From NCBI GenBank assembly GCA_938048185.1, contig CALIVT010000005.1, forward strand, positions 1 to 64,000: a stretch of 64,000 nucleotides of DNA, given 5' to 3'. Below, piece by piece: positions 9,593 to 20,171 of this stretch (position 1 is its first letter; every line of letters begins with the position of its first letter). This stretch comes from an uncultured Arenicella sp. Lineage in GTDB: Bacteria; Pseudomonadota; Gammaproteobacteria; Arenicellales; Arenicellaceae. The position numbers were made by a program, and so were the translations under genes. The notes beneath the pieces are model-generated. The model had not been told where the DNA came from and made no database searches. It worked only from the letters and a program-made list of their open reading frames with translations.

Positions 9593-10974
9593 TGCAGTTG
9601 TCACAAGTCGCCAGCGCGGTAAACGGTAAATGTATTGGCAGCGACGTTATGCTCGCCAATGTCTCGATTAATACACGCGCGGACTGCCAAGGTCGTTTGT
9701 TTGTTGCATTACAAGGCGAAAACTTTGACGCCCATCAATTTCTTGATCAGGCGGCCAATGCCGGTTCCGCCGCGTTAATGGTAGAGCAAGACATACATGC
9801 GTCCTTGCCTTACGTAAAAGTACAAAGCACTCATCAAGCGCTTAAAGATCTGGCTGCTTGGTGGCGATCTCAATTCGTTTTACCCGTCATCGGCGTTACT
9901 GGCAGTGTGGGTAAAACCACGGTTAAAGAAATGTTGTCGCACATCTTCGCCGAGCTCGGCCAGGGCGTAGTGACCGACGGTAACTTAAACAATGAAATAG
10001 GCGTACCACTTACCCTGATGCGTTTGCATGCGCAAGATCGCTACGCGGTGATTGAGATGGGCATGAATCATGCGGGTGAGATTTCCCGTTTAACTAAAAT
10101 TACGCGACCAACTATCGCGCTGGTTAATAATGCCGCGGCAGCCCACTTAGAAGGCTTGGGAACCATCGAAGCCGTCGCTCAAGCCAAGGGCGAGATCTAT
10201 CAAGGCTTAGATGCTGACGGCATCGCGATCGTCAATGCTGACGATGACTTCGCCGAACTTTGGCTATCGCTTTGCGCCGAGCACAAAACCCTTACCTTTG
10301 GCCTGTCTGAAGGTGCTGATGTTACCGCTACTTATGAAGAAAAGAAGGGTGGCTTGCAGATTAAAATTAAAACGAAGAAAGATAAATTTAAGGTCAATAT
10401 TAATACCGTTGGCGAACACAGTGTACGCAACGTATTGGCGGCGGTAACAGTCGCTCTCGCAGCCAAAATTCCCGTGGCAAATATTAAATCCGGCTTGGCG
10501 AAATTCAAACCCGTTAACGGGCGTCTAAACATGACTAATGTAGCCGGCGTTAAGGTGATTGACGATACCTATAATGCGAACCCGGCGTCCATGCGCGCAG
10601 CGATTGATGTATTAGTAAAATATCCTGACACAACGCTAATTGTTGGGGACATGGGTGAGCTCGGCTCGGCTGCGGAAGCTGAGCACAGAGCCTTGGGCGA
10701 GCAAGCGGCCCTGCGCGGCGTCGGCACGCTATACGCCTGTGGTAAGCACGCCGATCTCGTCGCCGGGGCGTTTGGTGGACAAGCCAAAGCATTTTCGACT
10801 CAAGCAGATTTACTGATGTATCTGAAACAAAATTTACCCAATGGTGCGGTGCTCGTTAAGGGCTCGCGCTCAGCGAAAATGGAGCGAGTAATCGAAGCGT
10901 TACACACACAGCTAAATCAAGTTGCTAACACTCGCGAGGATACGCGCATTGACCATTCTCGAGGGCAGCACTGA
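9589..10974 (+). CDS. murF: UDP-N-acetylmuramoyl-tripeptide--D-alanyl-D-alanine ligase
   Basis: [63 protein letters not shown]. Confidence 0.95.
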   Translation: MMQLSQVASAVNGKCIGSDVMLANVSINTRADCQGRLFVALQGENFDAHQFLDQAANAGSAALMVEQDIHASLPYVKVQSTHQALKDLAAWWRSQFVLPVIGVTGSVGKTTVKEMLSHIFAELGQGVVTDGNLNNEIGVPLTLMRLHAQDRYAVIEMGMNHAGEISRLTKITRPTIALVNNAAAAHLEGLGTIEAVAQAKGEIYQGLDADGIAIVNADDDFAELWLSLCAEHKTLTFGLSEGADVTATYEEKKGGLQIKIKTKKDKFKVNINTVGEHSVRNVLAAVTVALAAKIPVANIKSGLAKFKPVNGRLNMTNVAGVKVIDDTYNANPASMRAAIDVLVKYPDTTLIVGDMGELGSAAEAEHRALGEQAALRGVGTLYACGKHADLVAGAFGGQAKAFSTQADLLMYLKQNLPNGAVLVKGSRSAKMERVIEALHTQLNQVANTREDTRIDHSRGQH

Positions 10975-12056
10975 TGTTATTAGCACTTTTTGAAGCTTTA
11001 GCTGAGCAATATAGCTTTTTTAACGTTTTTCAATATCTGACGTTTCGCGCGATCTGTTCGGTGCTGACCGCCTTGACCGTTTCGCTAGTGCTGGGCCCGG
11101 TAATGATCCGTAAGCTCAGTATTTATAAAATCGGTCAGACCGTGCGTCAGGATGGCCCGCCAACCCACTTTGATAAAGTTGGCACGCCGACCATGGGCGG
11201 CTTATTGATATTAGCATCGGTGATTTTAGCAACTTTATTGTGGGCTGATCTTGGTAACCGGTACGTTCAAATCACGCTCTTCACCTGCTTTTTCTTCGGG
11301 GTGATCGGTTGGTACGACGACTATCAGAAACTGGTGCACAAAGACCCGGTGGGTATGGGCTCTCGAAACAAATTTTTGAGCCAAAGCTTAGTCGCGATAA
11401 TTGCAGCTCTATGGCTTTATTACACCGCACAAACGCCGATCGAAACCGCGCTGATTATCCCATTCTTCAAGGGCGTGGCGATACCGCTGGGAATCTTATT
11501 CTTGCCGCTAACTTACTTTGTGATTGTAGGCACGAGCAATGCGGTTAACTTGACCGATGGACTGGACGGTTTAGCCATTGTTCCCACGGCGATGGTTGCT
11601 GGCGCGCTGGCGGTGTTTTGCTATCTGTCTGGTAACGTGATTTTCGCTGACTATTTGCAAATACCGCAAATTGCTGGCGCAGGCGAGGTGGCTATTTTCT
11701 GTGCGGCGCTGGTCGGCGCCGGTCTGGGCTTTCTTTGGTTTAATACCTATCCAGCGCAGGTTTTCATGGGTGACATCGGTTCTTTGTCGCTGGGTGCTTC
11801 TCTTGGGGTCGTGGCGGTGATCGTACGTCAAGAGCTTGTGCTTTTTATCATGGGCGGAATCTTCGTCTTAGAAACGGTGTCGGTAATTCTGCAAGTAGCC
11901 TCGTTTAAATTAACGGGCAAGCGTATTTTTCGTATGGCACCCATTCACCATCATTTTGAATTAAAAGGGTGGCCTGAGCCGCGCGTGATTGTGCGTTTTT
12001 GGATCATCAGTTTGGTACTAGTGCTTATTGGTCTGGCGACCTTGAAAGTACGTTAA
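10974..12056 (+). CDS. mraY: phospho-N-acetylmuramoyl-pentapeptide-transferase
   Basis: [69 protein letters not shown]. Confidence 0.97.
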   Translation: MLLALFEALAEQYSFFNVFQYLTFRAICSVLTALTVSLVLGPVMIRKLSIYKIGQTVRQDGPPTHFDKVGTPTMGGLLILASVILATLLWADLGNRYVQITLFTCFFFGVIGWYDDYQKLVHKDPVGMGSRNKFLSQSLVAIIAALWLYYTAQTPIETALIIPFFKGVAIPLGILFLPLTYFVIVGTSNAVNLTDGLDGLAIVPTAMVAGALAVFCYLSGNVIFADYLQIPQIAGAGEVAIFCAALVGAGLGFLWFNTYPAQVFMGDIGSLSLGASLGVVAVIVRQELVLFIMGGIFVLETVSVILQVASFKLTGKRIFRMAPIHHHFELKGWPEPRVIVRFWIISLVLVLIGLATLKVR

Positions 12057-12081
12057 GCGTCATTGGAGAATTGAACTAGTC

Positions 12082-13461
12082 ATGTCATCGCATAGCATCA
12101 GTCCCCAAGCTAACTTGATCGAGCAATATGGCTCGGCCACGGTTATTGGTTTGGGCGCAACAGGCTATAGTGTCGCTCGTTATTTGCTCGCCCGAGGGCT
12201 AGGAGTAACGGTGTTCGATTCGCGTGATGTGCCGCCCTTGGCAAACGAATTCAGACGAGAGTTCCCGAGTGTGACGACGGTGTTCGGCGCGTTCAATCCT
12301 GAACAAATTATTGCTGATGATCTTATTGTGGCCAGCCCAGGGGTATCGTTAAAAGAACCTTTGTTGCGCGAAGCGAAGCGCAATGGCGCGCACATCGTCG
12401 GCGACATCGAGCTGTTTCTACAAGAAAATACTAAACCGGCCATCGCAATTACGGGCTCAAACGGTAAAAGTACGGTCGTAACCTTGGTCGGAAAAATGTG
12501 TCAGGACAGCGGCCTTGAAACCCTCGTTGCCGGCAACATCGGCAAACCCGCATTAGATGCGTTGACCGACAGTCAAGACTTTGATGTGGTCGTCTTGGAG
12601 TTGTCGAGCTTTCAATTAGAGACGACTTATCAAGTGCCTGCGCAAGCCGCCGCGATTCTAAATATTAGCGCTGACCACATGGACCGCTATGATTCGATGG
12701 GCGACTACGTGCTCGCCAAAGCTCGAATTTTGCGTGGTGCAAAACGCGCCGTTTTACCCAGTCATGACGAATGGCTGCAGCAAATCACTAACGCTAATAT
12801 AGTCACGAATTTTGAGTTGGAAGAACCGGCGAACGATTCTGATTTTGGACTGACCCGCAAGTCGAATGGTCGTTGGCTAATGAAAGGCCAAAATAAGTTA
12901 ATGCGGGTTCGCGATATTCCGCTTATTGGTTTGCACAACGTTAAAAACGTGTTGAGCGCGTTTGCGCTAGTCGACTTCTTAGCCCTGCCATTGGACGGGC
13001 TGATAAGTAGTGTAAAGAGCTTTGATGGCCTAGCGCATCGCATGCAAACGGTTTCCAAGAAAAATGGCGTGCGTTGGGTGAACGATTCAAAAGCCACTAA
13101 CATTGGCGCCACCAGCACGGCGTTACAAAGTCTCGAAGGCGGCGTGGTCTGGATTGCGGGTGGACAAGCAAAAGGCGCGGATTTCGGCGACTTGAAACAC
13201 AGCATTAGCGACAATATTAAGCAGCTTATCTTGATCGGCGAAGACGCCGATAAGATCGAGGGTGCGCTACGTGGACTATTGCCCATTACCCGCAGTCTAG
13301 ATCTGTCCGCTGCGGTTGCCGAAGCGGCTAATACGGCACAAAGAGGTGATGTCGTTCTGTTTAGCCCGGCTTGTGCCAGCTTCGATATGTTTCGTGATTT
13401 TGAGCACCGCGGCAATGAATTTGCCGCATGCGTAAGTGACGTCGTTGGGAGTGCTTTATGA
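12082..13461 (+). CDS. murD: UDP-N-acetylmuramoylalanine--D-glutamate ligase
   Basis: VASPGVSLKEPLL, AITGSNGKSTVVTLVG, ELSSFQLETT, NISADHMDRYD, VNDSKATNIGAT, LFSPACASFDMFRDFEHRGNEF. Confidence 0.96.
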   Translation: MSSHSISPQANLIEQYGSATVIGLGATGYSVARYLLARGLGVTVFDSRDVPPLANEFRREFPSVTTVFGAFNPEQIIADDLIVASPGVSLKEPLLREAKRNGAHIVGDIELFLQENTKPAIAITGSNGKSTVVTLVGKMCQDSGLETLVAGNIGKPALDALTDSQDFDVVVLELSSFQLETTYQVPAQAAAILNISADHMDRYDSMGDYVLAKARILRGAKRAVLPSHDEWLQQITNANIVTNFELEEPANDSDFGLTRKSNGRWLMKGQNKLMRVRDIPLIGLHNVKNVLSAFALVDFLALPLDGLISSVKSFDGLAHRMQTVSKKNGVRWVNDSKATNIGATSTALQSLEGGVVWIAGGQAKGADFGDLKHSISDNIKQLILIGEDADKIEGALRGLLPITRSLDLSAAVAEAANTAQRGDVVLFSPACASFDMFRDFEHRGNEFAACVSDVVGSAL

Positions 13462-14636
13462 GCAGCGTCGCGTTGCAAGCCACCCGCGTTCAATCAACGG
13501 GCAACAGTGCCGGTGTTGACTCGGTTTTACTCGGTGTTTTTGTCACCTTGCTGATGCTTGGTTTAGTTATGGTCTTTTCGTCAACCATCGCGATGGGCAG
13601 TCAAGATTTAAACACCAATACCTCGCACTTTTGGCGCCAACTCGCGCATATGGTGTTAGGCGTGGGCTTAACCGTAATTGTTGCCAGCGTTCCCGTCTGG
13701 GTATGGCAAAAGCTGAGTGTGCCCTTATTGGGTTTCTCAATTCTTCTGCTGTTGGTTTTGTTGTTTGTTGGGATTGAGGTGAACGGTTCACGACGTTGGT
13801 TGTCATTGGCTGGTTTTCGTCTGCAACCTGCCGAATTTGCCAAGCTCGCGATTGTGTTGTACGCGGCAAGTTATCTGACACGTAGACAAGCGGAGATTAC
13901 TCGGTTTTCTAAAGGCATTGTCAATATGGCTGTGGTCATCGCCGCGCTCGGTGGTCTGCTGCTAATGCAGCCTGACTTCGGTAGCTTCGTGGTTATGACT
14001 GCGACCGTCGGACTAATGATGTTTCTGGGTGGCATTCGCATTAGTCACACCTTGTTTTGCCTTAGTGTGGTGTCCGTTGCCATGTTTTTTATGGTGCGTA
14101 TGTCGCCATATCGAATGGAACGTTTTATGGGCTATTTAAACCCTTGGGATGATCCGTTCGGTTCGGGCTTTCAATTAACGCAGGCACTGATTGCGGTTGG
14201 TCGCGGTGAGGTTTTTGGTGTTGGTTTGGGTGCAAGTATTCAAAAACTATATTACTTACCCCATGCCAACAATGACTTTATTTTGGCGGTGATAGGCGAA
14301 GAACTAGGTTTGATCGGAATCGTGTTGGTGATTGTGCTGTACGCGCTGTTACTGCACCGTGCACTCGTTATCTCGCGTACTGCTGAACTCATTGGTAAAG
14401 TGTACGCCTCGCGCTTGGCGCAAGGCGTCGGCTTCCTGCTTGTATTTCAAGCCGTTATTAATATTGGGGTTAACCTCGGCGCCTTGCCGACCAAAGGCTT
14501 AACCCTGCCGTTTATTAGCTACGGTGGCAGCAGCATGTTGGTGTGTTGTTTAGCGATGGGTTTGTTGTTTGGTGTAGATCGGCAAAACCGGGTACGTGAG
14601 ACCAGCGCAAGTGTCAGCGGCGGGGGGCGAGCATGA
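13458..14636 (+). CDS. ftsW: peptidoglycan glycosyltransferase FtsW
   Basis: SEDS family: NGSRRWLSLAGFRLQPAEFAKLAIVLYAASYL, QPDFGSFVV, LPHANNDFILAVIGEELG, LPTKGLTLPFISYGGSSM. Confidence 0.96.
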   Translation: MSSVALQATRVQSTGNSAGVDSVLLGVFVTLLMLGLVMVFSSTIAMGSQDLNTNTSHFWRQLAHMVLGVGLTVIVASVPVWVWQKLSVPLLGFSILLLLVLLFVGIEVNGSRRWLSLAGFRLQPAEFAKLAIVLYAASYLTRRQAEITRFSKGIVNMAVVIAALGGLLLMQPDFGSFVVMTATVGLMMFLGGIRISHTLFCLSVVSVAMFFMVRMSPYRMERFMGYLNPWDDPFGSGFQLTQALIAVGRGEVFGVGLGASIQKLYYLPHANNDFILAVIGEELGLIGIVLVIVLYALLLHRALVISRTAELIGKVYASRLAQGVGFLLVFQAVINIGVNLGALPTKGLTLPFISYGGSSMLVCCLAMGLLFGVDRQNRVRETSASVSGGGRA

Positions 14637-15694
14637 AGCGGCCTCATCTAATGGTTATGGCGGGTGGTACTGGCGGTCATGTCTTTCCGGCATTGGCGGT
14701 CGCGAAACAGTTACGAGCACAAGGGACTGATATTACGTGGCTCGGTACTAAGCGTGGCTTAGAGGCGAGTGTGATTCCCGCGAATAATATAGAAATCGAA
14801 TGGGTTTCAGTTGAGGGGCTGCGTGGTAAAGGTGCGTTGAGCTTATTGCTCGCACCGTTCAGACTGGCACGCGCGATGTGGCAAAGCGCCGGCGCGATCA
14901 GACGGGTGCAACCCGACTGTATACTGGGCATGGGTGGTTTTGTGTCTGGCCCCGGTGGCATAGTCGCGCGTTTGATGGGGCGAGCCTTGGTGGTGCACGA
15001 GCAAAACGCGGTTGCGGGTTTGACCAATAAATACCTAGCAAAAATCGCCAGCCGAGTGCTCACTGGTTTTCCAAACGTTGCTGGCTTACCGAAAAGTGCG
15101 CAGTGGGTAGGTAATCCTGTGCGTGACACCATTCGCCCTGACAGCTCGAATCAATCGAGTTCAGTCAATGTCTTAATAATCGGTGGCAGCCAAGGTGCGC
15201 ACTCTTTTAACGTAGCGCTGCCGTCGGTGTTCGCTAAGCTAGCAACGCAGAATATTTCGCTTTGGCATCAAGCTGGGCGCGGCCGCGCGGGTGACGTCGA
15301 TGCAGAGTATCAAGCACAGGGGGTCGACGCCAAAGTGAGTGAATTTATCGACGATATGGCGGCTGCTTACGCGTGGGCTGATTTGTTAATTTGCCGTGCC
15401 GGGGCGATGACAATCGCTGAATGTTGTGCGGCAGGTAAGCCGGCGCTACTCATTCCTTACCCATTTTCCGCTGGCGACCATCAGCTAAAAAACGCGCAAG
15501 CGATGGTGTCAGTCGGTGCGGGTACCATGTTAATGAATCACCAACTTGAGACCCCTGAGTTTTTGTCTACGTTGACCGCGTTGGTGGGCGACAAACGTAA
15601 ATTGGCCGACATGGGGCAGAACGCCTTAAGCTTGCATAAACCGACTGCCTTAGACGACGTTACCTCTGCGTGTCAGGAGTACCTAAATGCGTAA
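14633..15694 (+). CDS. murG: UDP-N-acetylglucosamine--N-acetylmuramyl-(pentapeptide) pyrophosphoryl-undecaprenol N-acetylglucosamine transferase
   Basis: AGGTGGHVFPALAVA, GMGGFVSGPGGI, HEQNAVAGLTNK, GGSQGAHSFN, CRAGAMTIAE. Confidence 0.96.
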   Translation: MKRPHLMVMAGGTGGHVFPALAVAKQLRAQGTDITWLGTKRGLEASVIPANNIEIEWVSVEGLRGKGALSLLLAPFRLARAMWQSAGAIRRVQPDCILGMGGFVSGPGGIVARLMGRALVVHEQNAVAGLTNKYLAKIASRVLTGFPNVAGLPKSAQWVGNPVRDTIRPDSSNQSSSVNVLIIGGSQGAHSFNVALPSVFAKLATQNISLWHQAGRGRAGDVDAEYQAQGVDAKVSEFIDDMAAAYAWADLLICRAGAMTIAECCAAGKPALLIPYPFSAGDHQLKNAQAMVSVGAGTMLMNHQLETPEFLSTLTALVGDKRKLADMGQNALSLHKPTALDDVTSACQEYLNA

Positions 15695-17090
15695 TCGGGT
15701 GAGCAATATTCATTTCGTTGGAGTGGGGGGCAGCGGTATGTCTGGCATCGCCGAGGTGCTGGTTAATTTAAAGTATCGTGTTAGCGGTTCAGATATTAAT
15801 GATGGTCCGGTCACCAAGCGCTTACGTGACGCCGGCATTCGAGTAATGATTGGTCATCACATCGACAATATTCACGGTTCTGATGTGGTGGTGGTCTCCA
15901 CCGCCATCGATAAGACCAACCCTGAAGTTGCGGGTGCGATAGAAGCCGGTATTCCGGTTATTCCGCGCGCAGAAATGCTCGGAGAACTAATGCGTTTTCA
16001 GCAGGGTATTGCGGTGGCCGGCACGCATGGCAAAACGACTACCACTAGTCTGGTGTCGGCAATTTTAATTGCCGCTGGGCTTGATCCTACGTTTGTGGTT
16101 GGCGGTCTGATTAATAGCGCAGGGGTGAATGCTAAGTTGGGCACTGGTGATTACCTGGTTGCCGAAGCAGATGAGAGCGACGCGTCGTTTCTAAATCTGA
16201 AGCCTGAAATGGCGATCGTTACCAACATTGATGAAGATCATATGGTGACGTACCAAGGTGACCTTGGTACGTTAAAGAAAACCTTTGTTACTTTCCTGCA
16301 AAACCTTCCGTTCTATGGCTTAGCGGTATTGTGCGAAGACGACGCGAACGTGCGCTCGATTCGCGATCAAATTCATAAGCCGATGTTGTCTTATGGTTTG
16401 AGCGAAAATGCTGATTATCGCGCTTATGATCTCGAGCAATCAGCAACCCGAATGACGTTTAAAGTCGCACGCCCCAAGCGTAATAACGATCTGCATGTTG
16501 AGCTGTCGATTCCTGGTGTCCATAATGTGTTAAACGCGACCGCAGCGATTGCCATTGCGAGTCACCTGGAGGTATCGGACGATGCGATTGTAAGAGGCCT
16601 ACGTGACTTTGAAGGCGTTGGTCGACGCTTCGAAATCTTAGGCGAGCTTGAGATTAACGGCAAGACCGTAACCTTAGTCGACGACTATGCGCATCACCCG
16701 GTCGAGCTCGACGCAACGCTTAGTGCCGCGCGCGGCTGCTGGCAGGACCGTCGCTTGGTCGCGGTGTTTCAACCGCACCGCTATAGCCGAACCTATGATT
16801 TATTTGACGACTTTGTCACGGCGCTGGCCGAGCAACAAGACCTATTGTTATGTGAAGTTTACCCCGCGGGTGAGCAACCGATTAGTGGTGCTACCGGTAA
16901 ATCGCTGTGCCAAGCAATTCGAGTGCGCGGTGCGAGCAACCCAATTTTTGTCCCTGAAATTGATGAATTATCATCGGTCTTAGCGCCAGTGGTGCAAGAT
17001 GGCGACGTGATTTTAGCCATGGGCGCCGGCAGCATCGGCAAAGCGGTGCGTCAGCTTTTCGAACAGTACAAAATTGAGGAGCTTGCCTAA
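15687..17090 (+). CDS. murC: UDP-N-acetylmuramate--L-alanine ligase
   Basis: HFVGVGGSGMSGIAEVL, AGTHGKTTTTSL, EADESDASFL, VDDYAHHPVE, FQPHRYSRTYDL. Confidence 0.97.
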   Translation: MRNRVSNIHFVGVGGSGMSGIAEVLVNLKYRVSGSDINDGPVTKRLRDAGIRVMIGHHIDNIHGSDVVVVSTAIDKTNPEVAGAIEAGIPVIPRAEMLGELMRFQQGIAVAGTHGKTTTTSLVSAILIAAGLDPTFVVGGLINSAGVNAKLGTGDYLVAEADESDASFLNLKPEMAIVTNIDEDHMVTYQGDLGTLKKTFVTFLQNLPFYGLAVLCEDDANVRSIRDQIHKPMLSYGLSENADYRAYDLEQSATRMTFKVARPKRNNDLHVELSIPGVHNVLNATAAIAIASHLEVSDDAIVRGLRDFEGVGRRFEILGELEINGKTVTLVDDYAHHPVELDATLSAARGCWQDRRLVAVFQPHRYSRTYDLFDDFVTALAEQQDLLLCEVYPAGEQPISGATGKSLCQAIRVRGASNPIFVPEIDELSSVLAPVVQDGDVILAMGAGSIGKAVRQLFEQYKIEELA

Positions 17091-18025
17091 TGGTTGAGGT
17101 GTCTCAATTTGGTAAAGTCGCGGTACTAATGGGCGGTATTTCTGCTGAACGCGACGTGTCTTTGATTAGCGGCGCGGCAGTGCTTAAGGGCCTACAAGAT
17201 AAAGGTGTGGATGCGCATGGCATTGACGCCAGCCCAGATAATATCGATAGCTTAAAAGCGCGCGGTTTTGAGCGCGCGTTTATCGTGCTTCACGGTCGTT
17301 GGGGTGAAGACGGAGTAGTGCAGGGCGCACTGCAAGCCATCGACATGCCCTACACCGGCAGTGGGGTGCTAGGCTGCGCACTGGCAATGGATAAAGTACG
17401 TAGCAAGCAGATTTGGCAAACGCTTGGTTTACCAACCGCCGCCTATCGAGTGTTGCGCAGCGAGGCTGATCTTGAAGGCTTGGTCGCCGCGCTTGGTTTA
17501 CCTTTGTTTTTAAAACCCGCGCGCGAAGGCTCAAGTGTCGGTGTGGGTAAAGTTATCCAAGAAAGCGATTTACTAGAGGCTTATAAAGAGTCTGCGAAAG
17601 TGGGCGACGATGTGCTTGCCGAGCAGTTTATATCTGGCGCCGAGCTTACCTGCACGATTCTAAAAGGTGAAGCCCTGCCTATTATTCGCATGTCAACTGA
17701 CAACGAGTTCTACGATTATGCCGCTAAATACGAATCTGATGATACGCAATATTCCTGCCCAGCAGGCTTGAGCGACGAGCAAGAGGTTCGCATTCGCAGT
17801 CTTGCGCTTGAGGCGTTTAACGCTCTGGATTGTGCAGTTTGGGGGCGCGTAGACGTGATGCTCGATGGTGATCAGAATCCGCTGTTGCTTGAAGTGAATA
17901 CGGTGCCAGGAATGACCAGTCATAGCCTGGTGCCGATGGCCGCTGCGGCAACTGGGCGCAGTTTCGACGACCTCGTAGTAGAAATATTAGCGACCACGTT
18001 AACGACCGATGGGGGTATTGCGTAA
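17090..18025 (+). CDS. ddlB: D-alanine--D-alanine ligase
   Basis: VLMGGISAERDVSL, LHGRWGEDGVVQGALQ, PYTGSGVL, LKPAREGSSVGVGKV, LLEVNTVPGMTSHSLVP. Confidence 0.96.
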   Translation: MVEVSQFGKVAVLMGGISAERDVSLISGAAVLKGLQDKGVDAHGIDASPDNIDSLKARGFERAFIVLHGRWGEDGVVQGALQAIDMPYTGSGVLGCALAMDKVRSKQIWQTLGLPTAAYRVLRSEADLEGLVAALGLPLFLKPAREGSSVGVGKVIQESDLLEAYKESAKVGDDVLAEQFISGAELTCTILKGEALPIIRMSTDNEFYDYAAKYESDDTQYSCPAGLSDEQEVRIRSLALEAFNALDCAVWGRVDVMLDGDQNPLLLEVNTVPGMTSHSLVPMAAAATGRSFDDLVVEILATTLTTDGGIA

Positions 18026-18855
18026 TGACTCAAAAACGCGCCTTCGCACATCAAGAAAAAGAATTTCAAGCACGTCGCTTAAGCAAGCTGGGTCGTGGCT
18101 TAACGATTATGCTCGCGACGGCATTGTCGTTTCTTACGATTGCGTTACTCGCCGTCGATCAATTGTATCGCCCAGACACGTTCGTGATCGCGGAATTAAA
18201 AATCAAGGGCAAGTTTCGCTACCTCGCCGCGTCCGCGGTCGAAGAGGTTGTGCGCGCGCAAGACCTCGGTAATTTTTTCTCCGTCGAGTTAGACGAAATC
18301 AAAGCCAAGGTCGAAGAGTTGGCGTGGGTGCAAAGCGCCGACGTGCGCCGAGAGTGGCCCAACTCACTCTCGATTTCGGTGTCAGAACACCAACCAGCAA
18401 TGCGCTGGGGTAATAAGAAGTGGGTAAGCACGGCAGGTGTGGTCGTTGAATTGCCGAGTAAGTTAGACGCGCCGAACGCAATCGTATTACGTGGCAGTGA
18501 AACGCAGTCTAAGCGTATCTTAGTACAAGCGGCTAGCTGGAAGAAAAACTTAGCTGGGCAAGGCATTGAACTTAGAGAGGTAAGTTTAAGCGACAGCGAG
18601 GCCTGGACCTTAAGCTTGCGTTTTGATGCGCTAGACAGTGATTTCAAATTGTTATTGGGGCGCGAGAACGTAACCGAGCGTTTGGCTCGTTTTAAAACCT
18701 TGTTTAATACCCAGCTGCAATTTTCTGAGTACCGCCTAGAGAGAGTCGACGCTCGCTACCCTGACGGGCTGGCGGTAGAGCATGGTCAGACCAAAATAAA
18801 CACCGATGAGACAGCTGCGCTAAATGCATCAACTGTTTTAGCCGCGAACAACTAA
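18025..18855 (+). CDS. ftsQ: cell division protein FtsQ
   Basis: Single N-terminal TM, POTRA-like segment and VRREWPNSLSISVSEHQPAMRWG, between ddl and ftsA. Confidence 0.92.
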   Translation: MTQKRAFAHQEKEFQARRLSKLGRGLTIMLATALSFLTIALLAVDQLYRPDTFVIAELKIKGKFRYLAASAVEEVVRAQDLGNFFSVELDEIKAKVEELAWVQSADVRREWPNSLSISVSEHQPAMRWGNKKWVSTAGVVVELPSKLDAPNAIVLRGSETQSKRILVQAASWKKNLAGQGIELREVSLSDSEAWTLSLRFDALDSDFKLLLGRENVTERLARFKTLFNTQLQFSEYRLERVDARYPDGLAVEHGQTKINTDETAALNASTVLAANN

Positions 18856-18899
18856 TACAAAGTGACACAACGACTAGCGCAACCGCTTATAAAAAGACA

Positions 18900-20135
18900 A
18901 TGAGCAAAAAAGACGAAAGTAAATTGATTGTTGGTTTGGACATTGGTACCTCTAAGGTACTCGCGATTGTGGGTGAGGTAAACGCCAACGATGAAGTAGA
19001 AATTATCGGCTATGGCCATCACCCAGCTACGGGCATGCGCAAGGGCGTGGTGGCGAATATTGAAGAGACTGTGACCGCGATCCAACGCGCAGTTGAAGAA
19101 GCCGAACTAATGGCGGGCTGTCAAATTTACTCGGTGTTTGCCGGTATTGCCGGTGCCCATATTAATAGCTTCAATTCGCACGGAGTTGTCGCCGTGCGTG
19201 ACAGCGAGGTTGATGAAAATGATGTTGATCGTGTGATTGAATCGGCCAAAGCAGTCGCGATTCCGAATGATCAATCGATTCTGCATGTGTTGCCGCAAGA
19301 GTACATTATCGATGGGCAAGAAGGCATCCGCCACCCGATTGGTATGAATGGTATTCGGTTGGAAGCAAATCTGCATATGGTCACGGCGTCGGTCAGCTCT
19401 GAGAAGAACATTGAGAAATGTATCCGACGTTGTGGCTTAGAAGTTGATGACATCATTTTGGAGCAATTGGCATCTTGTGAATCGGTGCTTACCAATGACG
19501 AAAAAGAGTTGGGTGTTTGTCTGGTTGATATTGGTGGCGGTACGACTGACATTGCGGTCTATTCCGAAGGTGCTGTTCGGCATACCGCGGTGATTCCAGT
19601 CGCGGGTGATCAAATCACCAATGATATAGCTATTGCGCTGCGCACACCGACGCAATCGGCCGAAGAAATTAAAAAGCGTTATGCCTGTGCGGTACGACAA
19701 ATGGCCGCTGTGGATGAAAGTATTGAAGTACAAACGGTTGGTGATCGACCGCCTAGAAAACTATCAAAGCAAACATTAGCTGAAGTGGTTGAGCCACGTA
19801 TTGAGGAGTTGTTTGAGTTAATTCGAACGGACCTGCGGCGCAATGGTTTTGATCATTTGATCCGCTCCGGCGTGGTGCTCACCGGTGGCAGCTCGAAGAT
19901 GGAAGGCATGATCGAGTTGGCCGAAGAAATTTTTCACTTGCCAGTGCGGCTTGGCATGCCGAAATACCTCGGTGGCCTGAGCGAAGTCGTCAAGAATCCA
20001 ATTTATTCAACGGGTGTGGGCTTAGTACAGTTCGGTCACGCCAACCAAAGTGGGCCTAAACAAAAGGCCAAAACAGAATCTAGACTCAGTGCTATTTTGC
20101 AAAAAATCAAGCACTGGTTCCAAGGTAATTTTTAA
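18900..20135 (+). CDS. ftsA: cell division protein FtsA
   Basis: IVGLDIGTSKVLAIVGE, VDIGGGTTDIAVY, VLTGGSSKMEGM; C-terminal amphipathic helix (ILQKIKHWFQGNF). Confidence 0.97.
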   Translation: MSKKDESKLIVGLDIGTSKVLAIVGEVNANDEVEIIGYGHHPATGMRKGVVANIEETVTAIQRAVEEAELMAGCQIYSVFAGIAGAHINSFNSHGVVAVRDSEVDENDVDRVIESAKAVAIPNDQSILHVLPQEYIIDGQEGIRHPIGMNGIRLEANLHMVTASVSSEKNIEKCIRRCGLEVDDIILEQLASCESVLTNDEKELGVCLVDIGGGTTDIAVYSEGAVRHTAVIPVAGDQITNDIAIALRTPTQSAEEIKKRYACAVRQMAAVDESIEVQTVGDRPPRKLSKQTLAEVVEPRIEELFELIRTDLRRNGFDHLIRSGVVLTGGSSKMEGMIELAEEIFHLPVRLGMPKYLGGLSEVVKNPIYSTGVGLVQFGHANQSGPKQKAKTESRLSAILQKIKHWFQGNF

Positions 20136-20171
20136 TCAGATTTTTGATTTTTATTTAAACGGGAGAAACTT

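Noticed and set aside
12762-13493. 243-aa minus-strand ORF
   Set aside because: Entirely antisense to murD/ftsW start; composition is typical of shadow ORFs opposite high-confidence genes.
14677-15132. 151-aa minus-strand ORF
   Set aside because: Shadow ORF antisense to murG.
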